Of a stretch of 64,000 bases of DNA, positions 46,856-55,014 are shown piece after piece. Both the position numbers and the translations under genes were made by a program. The notes under the pieces are model-generated. The model made no database searches. It was not told the DNA's origin and saw nothing but the letters and a program-made list of their open reading frames with translations. The DNA comes from Pseudoduganella umbonata (GTDB lineage Bacteria; Pseudomonadota; Gammaproteobacteria; Burkholderiales; Burkholderiaceae_D): contig NZ_JACHXS010000016.1 in the NCBI RefSeq assembly GCF_014192225.1, positions 62,001 through 126,000 on the forward strand, read 5' to 3'. Position 1 is the stretch's first letter; each line of letters begins with the position of its first letter.

Positions 46856-47650
46856 ATGAGCTTCCAGTACCGCCGCGCGCGCCGCCCGTTCGACGAAGAA
46901 CCGGAAAACCATGAACGGTGGCTGATCTCGTACTCCGATTTCATCACGCTGCTGTTCGCATTCTTCGTCGTGATGTATGCGATCTCGTCGGTCAACATCG
47001 GCAAGTACCGGATTTTTTCCGATGCGCTGGGCGATGCGCTGGGCGGCCAGGGTGCCAACGTCAAGCCCAATACCGAAGTGCTGAACCAGCCGATCCCGAA
47101 TCCGAACCTGAAGAAGCGGCAGGAAATGATGCGCCAGGAGCGCGCTTCGCTGACCAAGCTGGCGCAGGACCTGCAATCGACGATGGCGCCGCTGGTCAAG
47201 GAGGGCAAGGTGCGGGTCACGCAGAACAGCCGCGGCGTATCGGTGGAAATCAATGCCAGCGTGCTGTTCGACCCGGCCGACGTGAACCTCACGAGCGAGT
47301 CGCGCGAAGCACTGACCGCCGTGGCCGCGCTGCTGGTCAACGACCGGCACGCGATCCAGGTCGAAGGCCACACCGACGACCAGCCGGTGCGCAACATCTA
47401 TGCGTCGAACTGGGAACTGTCGTCGATGCGTGCCGCCACCGTGGTGCGGCTGTTCATCGAATCGGGCGTCGCCCCGGAACGGCTGACGGCCGTCGGCCAC
47501 GCATCGAACCACCCGGTCGCCCCCAACGCCGACCCGGTCGGCCGCGCCCGCAACCGGCGCGTGGCGGTAACGATCCTGTCGTCGGTGCCGGATCCGGAGA
47601 CCGAGATCCCCACCGATCCCGCCGCGCAGCAGGCACCAGCCCCGCAATAA
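46856..47650 (+). CDS. motD: Flagellar stator protein MotD (MotB family)
   Basis: 264 residues. One N-terminal membrane segment with the ion-binding aspartate in W-L-I-S-Y-S-D-F-I-T-L-L-F-A-F-F. An OmpA-type peptidoglycan-binding domain (about 130-240) holds V-E-G-H-T-D-D-Q-P-V and N-W-E-L-S-S-x-R-A. The stop codon abuts a REP-like palindrome that probably ends the flhB-motD transcript. Convergent with flgN. Confidence 0.93.
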   Translation: MSFQYRRARRPFDEEPENHERWLISYSDFITLLFAFFVVMYAISSVNIGKYRIFSDALGDALGGQGANVKPNTEVLNQPIPNPNLKKRQEMMRQERASLTKLAQDLQSTMAPLVKEGKVRVTQNSRGVSVEINASVLFDPADVNLTSESREALTAVAALLVNDRHAIQVEGHTDDQPVRNIYASNWELSSMRAATVVRLFIESGVAPERLTAVGHASNHPVAPNADPVGRARNRRVAVTILSSVPDPETEIPTDPAAQQAPAPQ

Positions 47651-47783
47651 AAAAAACCGGTGACAGACACCGGTTTTTTTGAAACATTTCCCAGAAAACA
47701 GGGTCCGCCGGCCGCCGTAACGCCCCATTTTTCAGGCAATGTTTCCCAGAAAATGGGGACGTACCCCATTTTTCAGGCAACAA
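47651..47783. repeat. REP-like palindrome cluster B
   Basis: Three hairpin heads between convergent motD and flgN. The first, ACCGGTGACAGACACCGGT flanked by A and T runs, covers 47651-47680. The second is a single AAAACAGGGTCCG arm at 47695-47707. The third is AAAATGGGG-ACGTA-CCCCATTTT at 47750-47772. The heads differ, but the spacers agree (ATTTCCCAGAAAA at 47686-47698, GTTTCCCAGAAAA at 47741-47753). Probable bidirectional terminator. Confidence 0.85.
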
Positions 47784-47789
47784 AATGGC

Positions 47790-48257
47790 TCAGCCGGCGA
47801 GGAAGCCGCGCGAGGTGGTGGTGGTGGCGGTCAGCCCGGTCGGGCCGTAAACGTTGCCGCCCGGGCTGGGCGGGCGCAGGGCTTGCAGGGCGCCCTGGGT
47901 GTGCGACAGCTGCTTGTTGATCAGCATGCCGTTCAGGCGGTTCAGTTCCTTGGCTTCGCGGGTATGCGCCAGCACGTCGTTCCACAGCGTCTTGTCGTCC
48001 GGCGAGCCGTGGGTGCAGAGCCACATTTCCATGCCGGCCTCGCGTGCCTCGAAGCCGGCCTCGGCCAGCGCGGCGTGGCGTGCGGCGGCCAGTGCGCCCA
48101 TGCGGCCCAGCACTTCGGACTTGCGGGGCGTCAGCGCGGACAGCCTGTCGATGTCGGCGGCCACCAGCGATTGCTGCTCGTCCCGGAGGAGGGCGAGCAG
48201 TTCGATGATCAGGTGCTGCTCTTCGCGCAGCATCGATATGGGAGCGCCGTCATGCAT
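47790..48257 (-). CDS. flgN: Flagellar export chaperone FlgN
   Basis: 155 residues from ATG 48257, chosen for the GAGG about 8 bases upstream (a TTG lies four codons earlier). A long alpha-helical N-terminal region (LREEQHLIIELLALLRDEQQSLVAADIDRLSALTPRKSEVL) is typical of FlgN, which holds FlgK and FlgL for export. The C-terminal 25 residues are flexible and T/G-rich. It follows flgM by 18 bases and shares its sigma-28 promoter. Confidence 0.88.
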   Translation of the reverse strand: MHDGAPISMLREEQHLIIELLALLRDEQQSLVAADIDRLSALTPRKSEVLGRMGALAAARHAALAEAGFEAREAGMEMWLCTHGSPDDKTLWNDVLAHTREAKELNRLNGMLINKQLSHTQGALQALRPPSPGGNVYGPTGLTATTTTSRGFLAG

Positions 48258-48275
48258 GGGTGACCTCAAAAGGCT

Positions 48276-48581
48276 TTAGCGTTGGCGGGAATGCAGCAGG
48301 TCCTTGACCGTGTCCAGCAGCCCGTCCGCCACTTTTTCAGAATTGACCTGGAACTGGCCATCGGCGATGGCCAGCTTGATACGCTCCACCTTCTTCGTGT
48401 CGAACACGGCGCTGTTGCTGTTGGTGGCCATGGCCTGGCCCTGGGCCGACAGCTTGACGCTTTCCGAATTCGTTTGCGTGGAAGTGGTGGCCGCCGTTTT
48501 CTCGGCGTTGCGAGCATTGCTCGTCGCCGACGTCGACGTCGCCGGCAAGCCCGCGTTTTTTACTGAATCGTTGATTTTCAC
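48276..48581 (-). CDS. flgM: Anti-sigma-28 factor FlgM
   Basis: 101 residues from a GTG at 48581, giving VKINDSVK, the classic FlgM start, with GAGGGATG before it. The N-terminal half is S/T/N/A-rich and disordered, as needed for export through the flagellum. The C-terminal half binds FliA (VERIKLAIADGQFQVNSEKVADGLLDTVKDLL). A near-perfect sigma-28 promoter lies upstream, so FliA drives its own inhibitor. Confidence 0.93.
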   Translation of the reverse strand: MKINDSVKNAGLPATSTSATSNARNAEKTAATTSTQTNSESVKLSAQGQAMATNSNSAVFDTKKVERIKLAIADGQFQVNSEKVADGLLDTVKDLLHSRQR

Positions 48582-48641
48582 AGCATCATCCCTCGTCTGG
48601 CCGGAGCTCCTGCTCCGCGATTTCACTCCATCTACGAGTTC

Positions 48642-48668
48642 TTAACGGCTGACGCACTGCAAACTTTA
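48642..48668 (-). promoter_or_regulatory. Sigma-28 (FliA) promoter of flgMN
   Basis: Read on the minus strand: TAAAGTTT, 11-base spacer, GCCGTTAA. The -35 is identical to consensus and the -10 differs from GCCGATAA at one base. It lies about 60 bases before the flgM start and just past the flgA stop. Confidence 0.9.
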
Positions 48669-48689
48669 GCGGCATCCACCGAATATCTT

Positions 48690-49379
48690 TCAAAACGCCA
48701 CCTCGACCTGGCCACCCGCGCGGGCGATGCCGCTGACGCTGCGGCCACCCTGCGTGCGCACCTGCACCACCTGGCCGTCGGCGGCATTGGCGATCGCCTT
48801 GCCCTCGGCCGTGATGCGGAATCCGCTGCCCGCCGTGACCAGTTTCACCATCTGCCCATTCAGTACCACCGGCTGGCTGCGCAGCGTGTCGAGGCGCAGC
48901 GGCGTGCCTGCCGAAATGGAAACATTGGTGCTGCGGCCCACGACTTGCGCCTTGTCGGTCGCGATGCTGGCCGGCAGCGTGGTCAGGTCGCCCTGCATCG
49001 TCACCAACTGCGTGTCGAGGATGGGCTGGCCCTGCGACAGCGGCGTGGCCGCGGCAATATAGTTGCCCAGCACCGACACATTCGCCTGAATATACACCGT
49101 CCACTGGGATGGGGCCGCACAGCGCACGCCCACCGTCGTCTTGCCCCATGCTTTACCGCCGGGCATCAGGAACGCTTCCGGGGCAGGGCAGTGGGCCAGG
49201 TTCATGCGCGAGTCGACGTTGCCGACCGTGACCGTCACCTTGCCCGGCAAGCCGGTGCTCTGCACCTGCAGGAAGCCGTCGACGGTGCGGCGCAGCGCGG
49301 CCGGGTCCATGCCGGCGGCGGCTTGCGCGGCGCCGGCCAGCAGGAGCAGTGAGGCAAAGGCAATGTTCAGCGGTTTCAT
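48690..49379 (-). CDS. flgA: P-ring assembly chaperone FlgA
   Basis: 229 residues with a Sec signal peptide (MKPLNIAFASLLLLAGAAQA). The mature protein has the SAF/FlgA region: a conserved C-P near residue 65, WTVYIQANVSV, and the C-terminal domain VVLNGQMVKLVTAGSGFRITAEGKAIANAADGQVVQVRT. It helps FlgI polymerise round the rod in the periplasm. Divergent from flgB across a 150-base gap. Confidence 0.93.
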   Translation of the reverse strand: MKPLNIAFASLLLLAGAAQAAAGMDPAALRRTVDGFLQVQSTGLPGKVTVTVGNVDSRMNLAHCPAPEAFLMPGGKAWGKTTVGVRCAAPSQWTVYIQANVSVLGNYIAAATPLSQGQPILDTQLVTMQGDLTTLPASIATDKAQVVGRSTNVSISAGTPLRLDTLRSQPVVLNGQMVKLVTAGSGFRITAEGKAIANAADGQVVQVRTQGGRSVSGIARAGGQVEVAF

Positions 49380-49446
49380 GGGGCGTGTCCGGAGTGGAAT
49401 GCCGCCATCTTACGCGCGCGGGCCGTGCCGAAAGCAGCGAACAGCG

Positions 49447-49462
49447 TGGCAAAGTCCGTGCT
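49447..49462 (+). promoter_or_regulatory. Possible sigma-54 promoter for flgB
   Basis: TGGCAAAGTCCGTGCT has the invariant GG-N10-GC of -24/-12 promoters, 68 bases before flgB. The -12 part is a weak match, and many betaproteobacteria control this operon by FlhDC and sigma-70 instead. Confidence 0.3.
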
Positions 49463-49529
49463 TCTCCCACGATCATTTGCCGTGGAGCATCCGTAAGATG
49501 GATCCTGTTACCGATGGAAGGCTGCCGTC

Positions 49530-49946
49530 ATGCTGGGAAAACTCGACAATCACCTGCGCTTCAACGAACTGGCCCTGGGCCTGCGCTCGACGCGCCAGAG
49601 CGTGCTGGCATCGAACATCGCCAACGCCGATACGCCGAACTACAAGGCGCGCGACATCGACTTCACCAGCGCGCTGCAAACCGCGCTGAACAATACGGCG
49701 CAGACGGGCACGCTGAAGACCACGGCGCAGCGCCATTTCCCCACCCCGGCGCCGGACGGCAGCACGCTGGCCAACGGCACGCCGCTGCTGTACCGCGGCG
49801 TGGTACAGGGCGCCGTCGACGGCAATACGGTGGAGATGGACGTGGAACGCAACCAGTTCGCCGACAACGCGCTGCGCTATGAAGCGGGCGTTACCTTCAT
49901 CAACAGCCAGATCAAGGGCCTGATGACGGCCATCCAGGGCCAGTAA
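49530..49946 (+). CDS. flgB: Flagellar basal-body rod protein FlgB
   Basis: 138 residues. Proximal rod protein, exported by the flagellar secretion system without a signal peptide. N-terminal rod motif LASNIANADTPNYKARDIDF at about 30-49 and the C-terminal helix motif. First gene of the flgB-flgL series, 25 bases before flgC. Confidence 0.95.
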   Translation: MLGKLDNHLRFNELALGLRSTRQSVLASNIANADTPNYKARDIDFTSALQTALNNTAQTGTLKTTAQRHFPTPAPDGSTLANGTPLLYRGVVQGAVDGNTVEMDVERNQFADNALRYEAGVTFINSQIKGLMTAIQGQ

Positions 49947-49971
49947 GCCCCGGCTAACGAGGAGAAACGCC

Positions 49972-50376
49972 ATGTCACTGTTCAGCATATTCAATGTTTC
50001 CGGTTCGGCCATGAGCGCGCAGTCGCAGCGCCTGAACGTGGTGGCCAGCAACCTGGCCAATGCCGACAGCGCCACCAGCGCCACCGGCGAAGCGTACCGG
50101 GCCAAGCAGGTCGTGTTCGAAGCCACTCCGTCGGCGAACAACGCCTCCACCGGCGTCAAGGTGCAGCAGGTGATCGAGGATCCATCGCCGATGAAGCAGG
50201 TGTACGACCCGAAAAGCCCGCTGGCCGACGAGAACGGCTATGTGACGATGCCGAACGTGAACGTCGTCGATGAAATGGTCAACATGCTGTCGGCCTCGCG
50301 CTCGTACCAGAACAATGTCGAAACGATGAATGCGGCGAAAAGCATGCTGCTGAAAACCCTGACCATCGGTCAATAA
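49972..50376 (+). CDS. flgC: Flagellar basal-body rod protein FlgC
   Basis: 134 residues. SAMSAQSQRLNVVASNLANADS in the N-terminal rod helix and VNVVDEMVNMLSASRSYQNNVETMNAAKSMLLKTLTIGQ at the end are typical. Rod subunit between FlgB and FlgF. Shine-Dalgarno GAGGAGA present. Confidence 0.96.
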   Translation: MSLFSIFNVSGSAMSAQSQRLNVVASNLANADSATSATGEAYRAKQVVFEATPSANNASTGVKVQQVIEDPSPMKQVYDPKSPLADENGYVTMPNVNVVDEMVNMLSASRSYQNNVETMNAAKSMLLKTLTIGQ

Positions 50377-50390
50377 CAGGAATAACCACC

Positions 50391-51077
50391 ATGGCAGTCA
50401 TTACCACTCCCAGCGCCGCCTCCAATACCGTGTCGCAGTCGCTGATGGACTCGATGAACACCAAGTCCAGCAGCGGCAACGCGATCTCGGCCGAGCAGGA
50501 CAAGTTCATGACGCTGCTGATCACGCAGCTGAAGAACCAGGATCCGCTCAACCCGCTGGACAACGCCCAGGTCACCAGCCAGCTGGCCCAGCTGAACACA
50601 GTCACCGGCATCAACAAGCTGAACGACACGCTGGAGACCCTGAAGACCGACCTGGCCTCCTCGCAGTCGGCGCAGGCGGTGAACATGATCAACCACGGCG
50701 TGCTTGCGCCGGGCAAGGCGATGCAGGTCACCGAGGGCAAGGGCATCTTCGGCATCGAACTGGGCTCCTATGCGGACAACGTGCAGCTCGACATCAAGAA
50801 CAGCAGCGGCAAGGTGGTGCATTCGATGACGCTGACCAATGTCGATGCCGGCGTGCTCCCGCTGGCGTGGGACGGCAAGCTGGAAGACGGTACCACCGCC
50901 GCGAACGGCACCTACACGCTGGCGCTGACCGCGACCGCCGGCGGCGAGGCGCTGACCGATGCGCAGGCGCTGGCGTTCGGCACCGTGGCCAGCGTGTCGA
51001 CCGGCCCCGCGGGCGCGAAGCTCAATGTTCCCGGACTTGGTCAGCTGACCATGGACGACATCAAACAAGTCTTGTAA
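50391..51077 (+). CDS. flgD: Hook cap protein FlgD
   Basis: 228 residues. N-terminal KFMTLLITQLKNQDPLNPLDN is the FlgD signature; the C-terminal part holds the FlgD Tudor/Ig-like domains (GVLPLAWDGKLEDGTTAANGTYTLALTATAGGEAL). It caps the growing hook and is absent from the final organelle. Confidence 0.95.
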   Translation: MAVITTPSAASNTVSQSLMDSMNTKSSSGNAISAEQDKFMTLLITQLKNQDPLNPLDNAQVTSQLAQLNTVTGINKLNDTLETLKTDLASSQSAQAVNMINHGVLAPGKAMQVTEGKGIFGIELGSYADNVQLDIKNSSGKVVHSMTLTNVDAGVLPLAWDGKLEDGTTAANGTYTLALTATAGGEALTDAQALAFGTVASVSTGPAGAKLNVPGLGQLTMDDIKQVL

Positions 51078-51105
51078 TACCCATCTATACCAGCAGGGGA
51101 AATCC

Positions 51106-52638
51106 ATGTTCCAGCAAGGTCTCAGCGGCCTGAACGCCGCCTCCACGCAGCTCGACGTCATCGGCAACAACGTCGCCAACGCCAGCACGGTCGGCTTCAA
51201 GAGTACCGAAGCCCAGTTCGCGGACATCTACGCGAATTCGCTGAACGGCATCAGCGGCCGCAATCCCGGCATCGGCGTGACCGTGGCCCGCCTTGCCCAG
51301 CAATTTTCGCAAGGTAATATCGAGACCACCAATAACCCGCTGGACATTTCGATCAACGGCGCCGGCTTCTTCCGCACCGTGCAGGACGGCGCGATCCAGT
51401 ACACCCGCAACGGCCAGTTCCTGCTCGATAACACGGGCACCATCGTCAACGCGCAAGGTGCCGCGCTGACCGGCTACCTGGCCACCGTGGATGGCCAGAT
51501 CCTGCAAGGCGCGCCGGTGCCGCTGCAGATCGACGCGGCCGACCTGGCCCCGGTGCAGACCACGCGGGCGAACTTCCAGATCAACCTGTCGTCCAATTCC
51601 GCCACGCCGACCGTGCAGCCGTTCGATGCCGGCGATCCGCGCACCTACAACAAGCAGACCGTGATCCCGATCTACGATTCGCTGGGCAACGAGCACACGA
51701 TGGGCCTGTACTACGTGCGCACCGGCGGCAGCACCTGGGACGCGTACGTGGCGAACGACGGCGTGCAGGTCAACTCGCAGGCCGTGATGCGCGACGTGGT
51801 CGCCAGCGAGCCCGTGGTCGCCGCCCGTGCCGGCTACGCGACGGCTGTCTCCAGTGGCGATGCCGCGGCGATCGCCACTGCGCGCCAGGCGTATGCCACG
51901 GCGGTCGGCACCGCCGTCACGACGGTCGCCACGGCGGAAGGCGCATCGGCTGCCGCGCTGGCCCAGATCGCCGCGCTGTACGATCCGACCACCAGCGTGG
52001 GCAACGTGGCCAGCAACACGCCGGACATGATCGACGCCGCGTTCGCCCGGGCTGTCAACGTGCCGGCCGAAAAGGCGGGCACGCTGATCTTCACGAAGAA
52101 CGGCCTGATCGACTCGGCCGCCATGCAGGCCGCCGGCTTCACGCTGCCGCTGAACGTGAACCTGCCGGTGTTCCCCGACAATGGCGCCATCCTGGATATC
52201 CCGATCGAACTCACGTTCGACGGCAGCACGCAATACGGCACCGCGACCAGCGAAAAGAATTCCACGCAGGACGGCTACTCGTCCGGCAGCCTGCAGCGCT
52301 TCGCCGCCGACGAAAACGGCATCATCATGGGCCAGTACAGCAACGGCAAGTCGCGCGCGCTGGGCCAGGTCGTGCTGGCCGACTTCGCCAGCGTGGACAA
52401 CCTGACGCCGCTGGGCAACAACGCCTGGGCGGAGAGCGGCGCCTCCGGCGTGCCGCAGATCGGCACGCCCAACACGGGTGGCATGGGGCAGCTGCGCGCT
52501 TCGTCGGTGGAATCGTCGAACGTGGACCTGACCGAGCAGCTGGTGGACATGATTACCGCCCAGCGCGTCTACCAGGCCAATGCGCAGACGATCAAGACCG
52601 AGGATTCGGTCCTGCAGACACTGATCAACCTGCGCTGA
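51106..52638 (+). CDS. flgE: Flagellar hook protein FlgE
   Basis: 510 residues, about 100 longer than the common 400. N-terminal FQQGLSGLNAASTQLDVIGNNVANASTVGFK and C-terminal ESSNVDLTEQLVDMITAQRVYQANAQTIKTEDSVLQTLINLR are standard. The excess is an alanine-rich insertion at about 229-317, rich in A, V and T (ARQAYATAVGTAVTTVATAEG). It lies in the variable outer domain and would lie on the hook surface. A REP-like hairpin follows the stop before flgF. Confidence 0.95.
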   Translation: MFQQGLSGLNAASTQLDVIGNNVANASTVGFKSTEAQFADIYANSLNGISGRNPGIGVTVARLAQQFSQGNIETTNNPLDISINGAGFFRTVQDGAIQYTRNGQFLLDNTGTIVNAQGAALTGYLATVDGQILQGAPVPLQIDAADLAPVQTTRANFQINLSSNSATPTVQPFDAGDPRTYNKQTVIPIYDSLGNEHTMGLYYVRTGGSTWDAYVANDGVQVNSQAVMRDVVASEPVVAARAGYATAVSSGDAAAIATARQAYATAVGTAVTTVATAEGASAAALAQIAALYDPTTSVGNVASNTPDMIDAAFARAVNVPAEKAGTLIFTKNGLIDSAAMQAAGFTLPLNVNLPVFPDNGAILDIPIELTFDGSTQYGTATSEKNSTQDGYSSGSLQRFAADENGIIMGQYSNGKSRALGQVVLADFASVDNLTPLGNNAWAESGASGVPQIGTPNTGGMGQLRASSVESSNVDLTEQLVDMITAQRVYQANAQTIKTEDSVLQTLINLR

Positions 52639-52647
52639 TAAAAAATA

Positions 52648-52697
52648 GGGACGGACCCTGTTTTTAGGGAAATTTCCTGAAAAACAGGGTCCGTCCC
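52648..52697. repeat. REP-like hairpin C between flgE and flgF
   Basis: An 18-base perfect inverted repeat: GGGACGGACCCTGTTTTT at 52648-52665 and its complement at 52680-52697, with a 14-base loop that holds the spacer-like AAATTTCCTGA. Both strands give a hairpin followed by a T-run, so it could weaken transcription between flgE and flgF. Confidence 0.88.
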
Positions 52698-52729
52698 CAA
52701 TTTTTGCAGTTCAAGCACGAGGAGCAACC

Positions 52730-53473
52730 ATGGACCGCCTGATCTACACGGCGATGACCGGCGCCAGGCACATCCTGGACCAGCAGGCCACCACGTCGAA
52801 CAACCTGGCCAATGCCACCACGGTGGGCTTTCGCGCTCAGCTCGATGCGTTCCGCGCCGTGCCCGTGGTGTCCGAAGGCATGCCGACGCGGACCTTCGTG
52901 GTCGACAACACGGTCGGCTCGGATTTCCGCGCAGGGCCGATGGAAACCACCGGCCGGCCGATGGACGTGGCGATCCGCGGCGAAGGCTGGTTCGCCGTGC
53001 AGTCGGCGGACGGCTCCGAAGCCTATACGCGCAACGGCAGCTTCAAGGTCAGCGAGAACGGGCTGCTGCAAACGTCCGGCGGCCTGACCCTGCAGGGCGA
53101 GGGCGGGCCGATCGCGGTGCCTCCCAATACCAATATCTCGATTTCCGCCGACGGTACCGTCAGCGGCATCGATGCCAGCCAGGTACAGGCCGGGCCCACC
53201 AACATCATCGGCCGGCTGAAACTGGTCAACCCCGACGTGGCCGGCCTGGTGCGCGGCGACGACGGCCTGTTCCGCCAGCAGTCCGGCGAGCCGGCCGCCG
53301 CCGACCCGGCGGTGCGCGTGGCGGACGGGTGCCTGGAGCTCAGCAACGTCAATCCGGTCGATGCGATGGTCAACATGATCACGCTGGCCAGGTCGTTCGA
53401 GACGCAAATGAGCCTCCTGAAGAACGCCGAGAATAACGCCGCGAAAGCCGCCCAGATCCTTGCTTTGAACTGA
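52730..53473 (+). CDS. flgF: Flagellar basal-body rod protein FlgF
   Basis: 247 residues. N-terminal MDRLIYTAMTGARHILDQQATTSNNLANATTVGF and the C-terminal ELSNVNPVDAMVNMITLARSFETQMSLLKNAENNAAKAAQIL place it as FlgF. Distal part of the proximal rod. The gap to flgE is 91 bases because of the REP-like insert; Shine-Dalgarno GAGGAG is present. Confidence 0.95.
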   Translation: MDRLIYTAMTGARHILDQQATTSNNLANATTVGFRAQLDAFRAVPVVSEGMPTRTFVVDNTVGSDFRAGPMETTGRPMDVAIRGEGWFAVQSADGSEAYTRNGSFKVSENGLLQTSGGLTLQGEGGPIAVPPNTNISISADGTVSGIDASQVQAGPTNIIGRLKLVNPDVAGLVRGDDGLFRQQSGEPAAADPAVRVADGCLELSNVNPVDAMVNMITLARSFETQMSLLKNAENNAAKAAQILALN

Positions 53474-53532
53474 TCCCCGCCGTCGCATAATGCTTTCGTG
53501 GATGAAAGCCCCGCGGGGCAGGGAGAAAGCAG

Positions 53533-54315
53533 ATGATACGTTCGCTCTGGATTGCCAAGACCGGCATGGAAGCGCAACAGACGCAGATGGATACGGTGGC
53601 GAACAACCTCGCCAACGTCAGCACCAACGGTTTCAAGAAATCGCGCGCGGTCTTTGAAGACCTGCTGTACCAGAACGTGCGCCAGCCGGGCGCCAGTTCG
53701 TCGCAGCAGACCCAGTTGCCTTCCGGCCTGCAGCAGGGTACCGGTGTGCGCCCCGTGGCGATCGAACGCATTCACACGCAGGGCAATCCCCAGGCCACCG
53801 GCAACGACAAGGACCTGATGATCAACGGCAACGGCTTCTTTACCGTGCTGCTGCCCGACGGTACCACCGGCTACACGCGCGACGGTTCCTTCCAGCGCGA
53901 CAGCAATGGCCAGATGGTCACCTCCAGCGGCTACGCGCTGCAGCCGCCGATCACGATCCCGATCGATGCCGATGAAATCAACGTGGCCAAGGATGGCACC
54001 GTGACCGTGCAACTGCCCGGCCAGGCCGCCGCGCAGCAGATCGGCAACCTGCAGCTGGCATCGTTCATCAATCCCACCGGGCTGGAATCGATCGGCGAGA
54101 ACCTGTACCTGGAAACCGGCGCGTCCGGCGCGGCGCAGGCCAACGCACCGGGTGCCAACGGCCTCGGGCAGATCCTGCAGGGGTATGTGGAAGTCTCGAA
54201 CGTCAACGTGGTCGAGGAAATGGTCAACATGATCCAGACGCAGCGCGCGTACGAGATCAACAGCAAGGCCATCACCACCTCGGACCAGATGCTGCAGCGC
54301 TTGTCTCAGCTTTGA
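53533..54315 (+). CDS. flgG: Distal rod protein FlgG
   Basis: 260 residues, standard length. MIRSLWIAKTGMEAQQTQMDTVANNLANVSTNGFKKSRAVFEDL and the end YVEVSNVNVVEEMVNMIQTQRAYEINSKAITTSDQMLQRLSQL are canonical. Shine-Dalgarno GGGAGAAAG lies before the ATG. Confidence 0.97.
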   Translation: MIRSLWIAKTGMEAQQTQMDTVANNLANVSTNGFKKSRAVFEDLLYQNVRQPGASSSQQTQLPSGLQQGTGVRPVAIERIHTQGNPQATGNDKDLMINGNGFFTVLLPDGTTGYTRDGSFQRDSNGQMVTSSGYALQPPITIPIDADEINVAKDGTVTVQLPGQAAAQQIGNLQLASFINPTGLESIGENLYLETGASGAAQANAPGANGLGQILQGYVEVSNVNVVEEMVNMIQTQRAYEINSKAITTSDQMLQRLSQL

Positions 54316-54356
54316 TTATGCAGCTCTAACTTCCGATGCCGCTGCAAGGATCCGCC

Positions 54357-55013
54357 ATGAAGTACTCCGCTTTCACCATTGTCGCCGCCGCCGCCCTGCT
54401 GGCCGGCTGCGCCAGCGAACCGCCATCGATCGTGGCCGGTCCCACCTCCGCGCGGCCGATCCCGCCGATGCCGGTCAACCTTCCGGCCAACGGCGCGATC
54501 TACCAGGCGCAGACCTTCCGGCCCGTGTTCGAGGACCGCCGTGGCCGCATGGTGGGCGACATCATCAACGTGCTCATCACCGAGCGCACCACCGCCAACA
54601 AGAACGGCGCCAGTTCGGCCACCCGCACGGGCGGCGTGGGCATCGGCATTCCGGGGCCGCTGCAAGGCCGGCTGGGCGCGCGCATTGCGACCGAAACGGA
54701 CAACAATTACGCCGACACGGCTGCGCAAACGGCCAGCAATGCCTTTACCGGCACGCTGGGCGTCACGGTCGTCGAAGTGCTGCCGAACGGGAACCTGGTG
54801 GTGGCCGGCGAAAAGCAGATCGCGATGGACAAGGGTACCGAGTTCATCCGCATTTCCGGGACGGTCAACCCGGATACGATCGGCGCGGGGAACTCGGTGC
54901 CGTCGACGGCGATCGCCGATGCGCGCGTCGAGTACCGTACCAATACCCACCTGGACCGCGCCGAGCTGACGTCGATGGCGTCGCGTTTCTTCTTGAGCCT
55001 GCTGCCGTTCTGA
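54357..55013 (+). CDS. flgH: Flagellar L-ring lipoprotein FlgH
   Basis: 218 residues from ATG 54357 with AAGGA upstream. Lipoprotein signal with lipobox L-L-A-G-C (cysteine at about 18). The mature part has FEDRRGRMVGDIINVLITERTTANKN and SRFFLSLLPF at the end. Forms the outer-membrane L ring. The stop is two bases from the flgI ATG. Confidence 0.96.
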   Translation: MKYSAFTIVAAAALLAGCASEPPSIVAGPTSARPIPPMPVNLPANGAIYQAQTFRPVFEDRRGRMVGDIINVLITERTTANKNGASSATRTGGVGIGIPGPLQGRLGARIATETDNNYADTAAQTASNAFTGTLGVTVVEVLPNGNLVVAGEKQIAMDKGTEFIRISGTVNPDTIGAGNSVPSTAIADARVEYRTNTHLDRAELTSMASRFFLSLLPF

Positions 55014-55014
55014 C

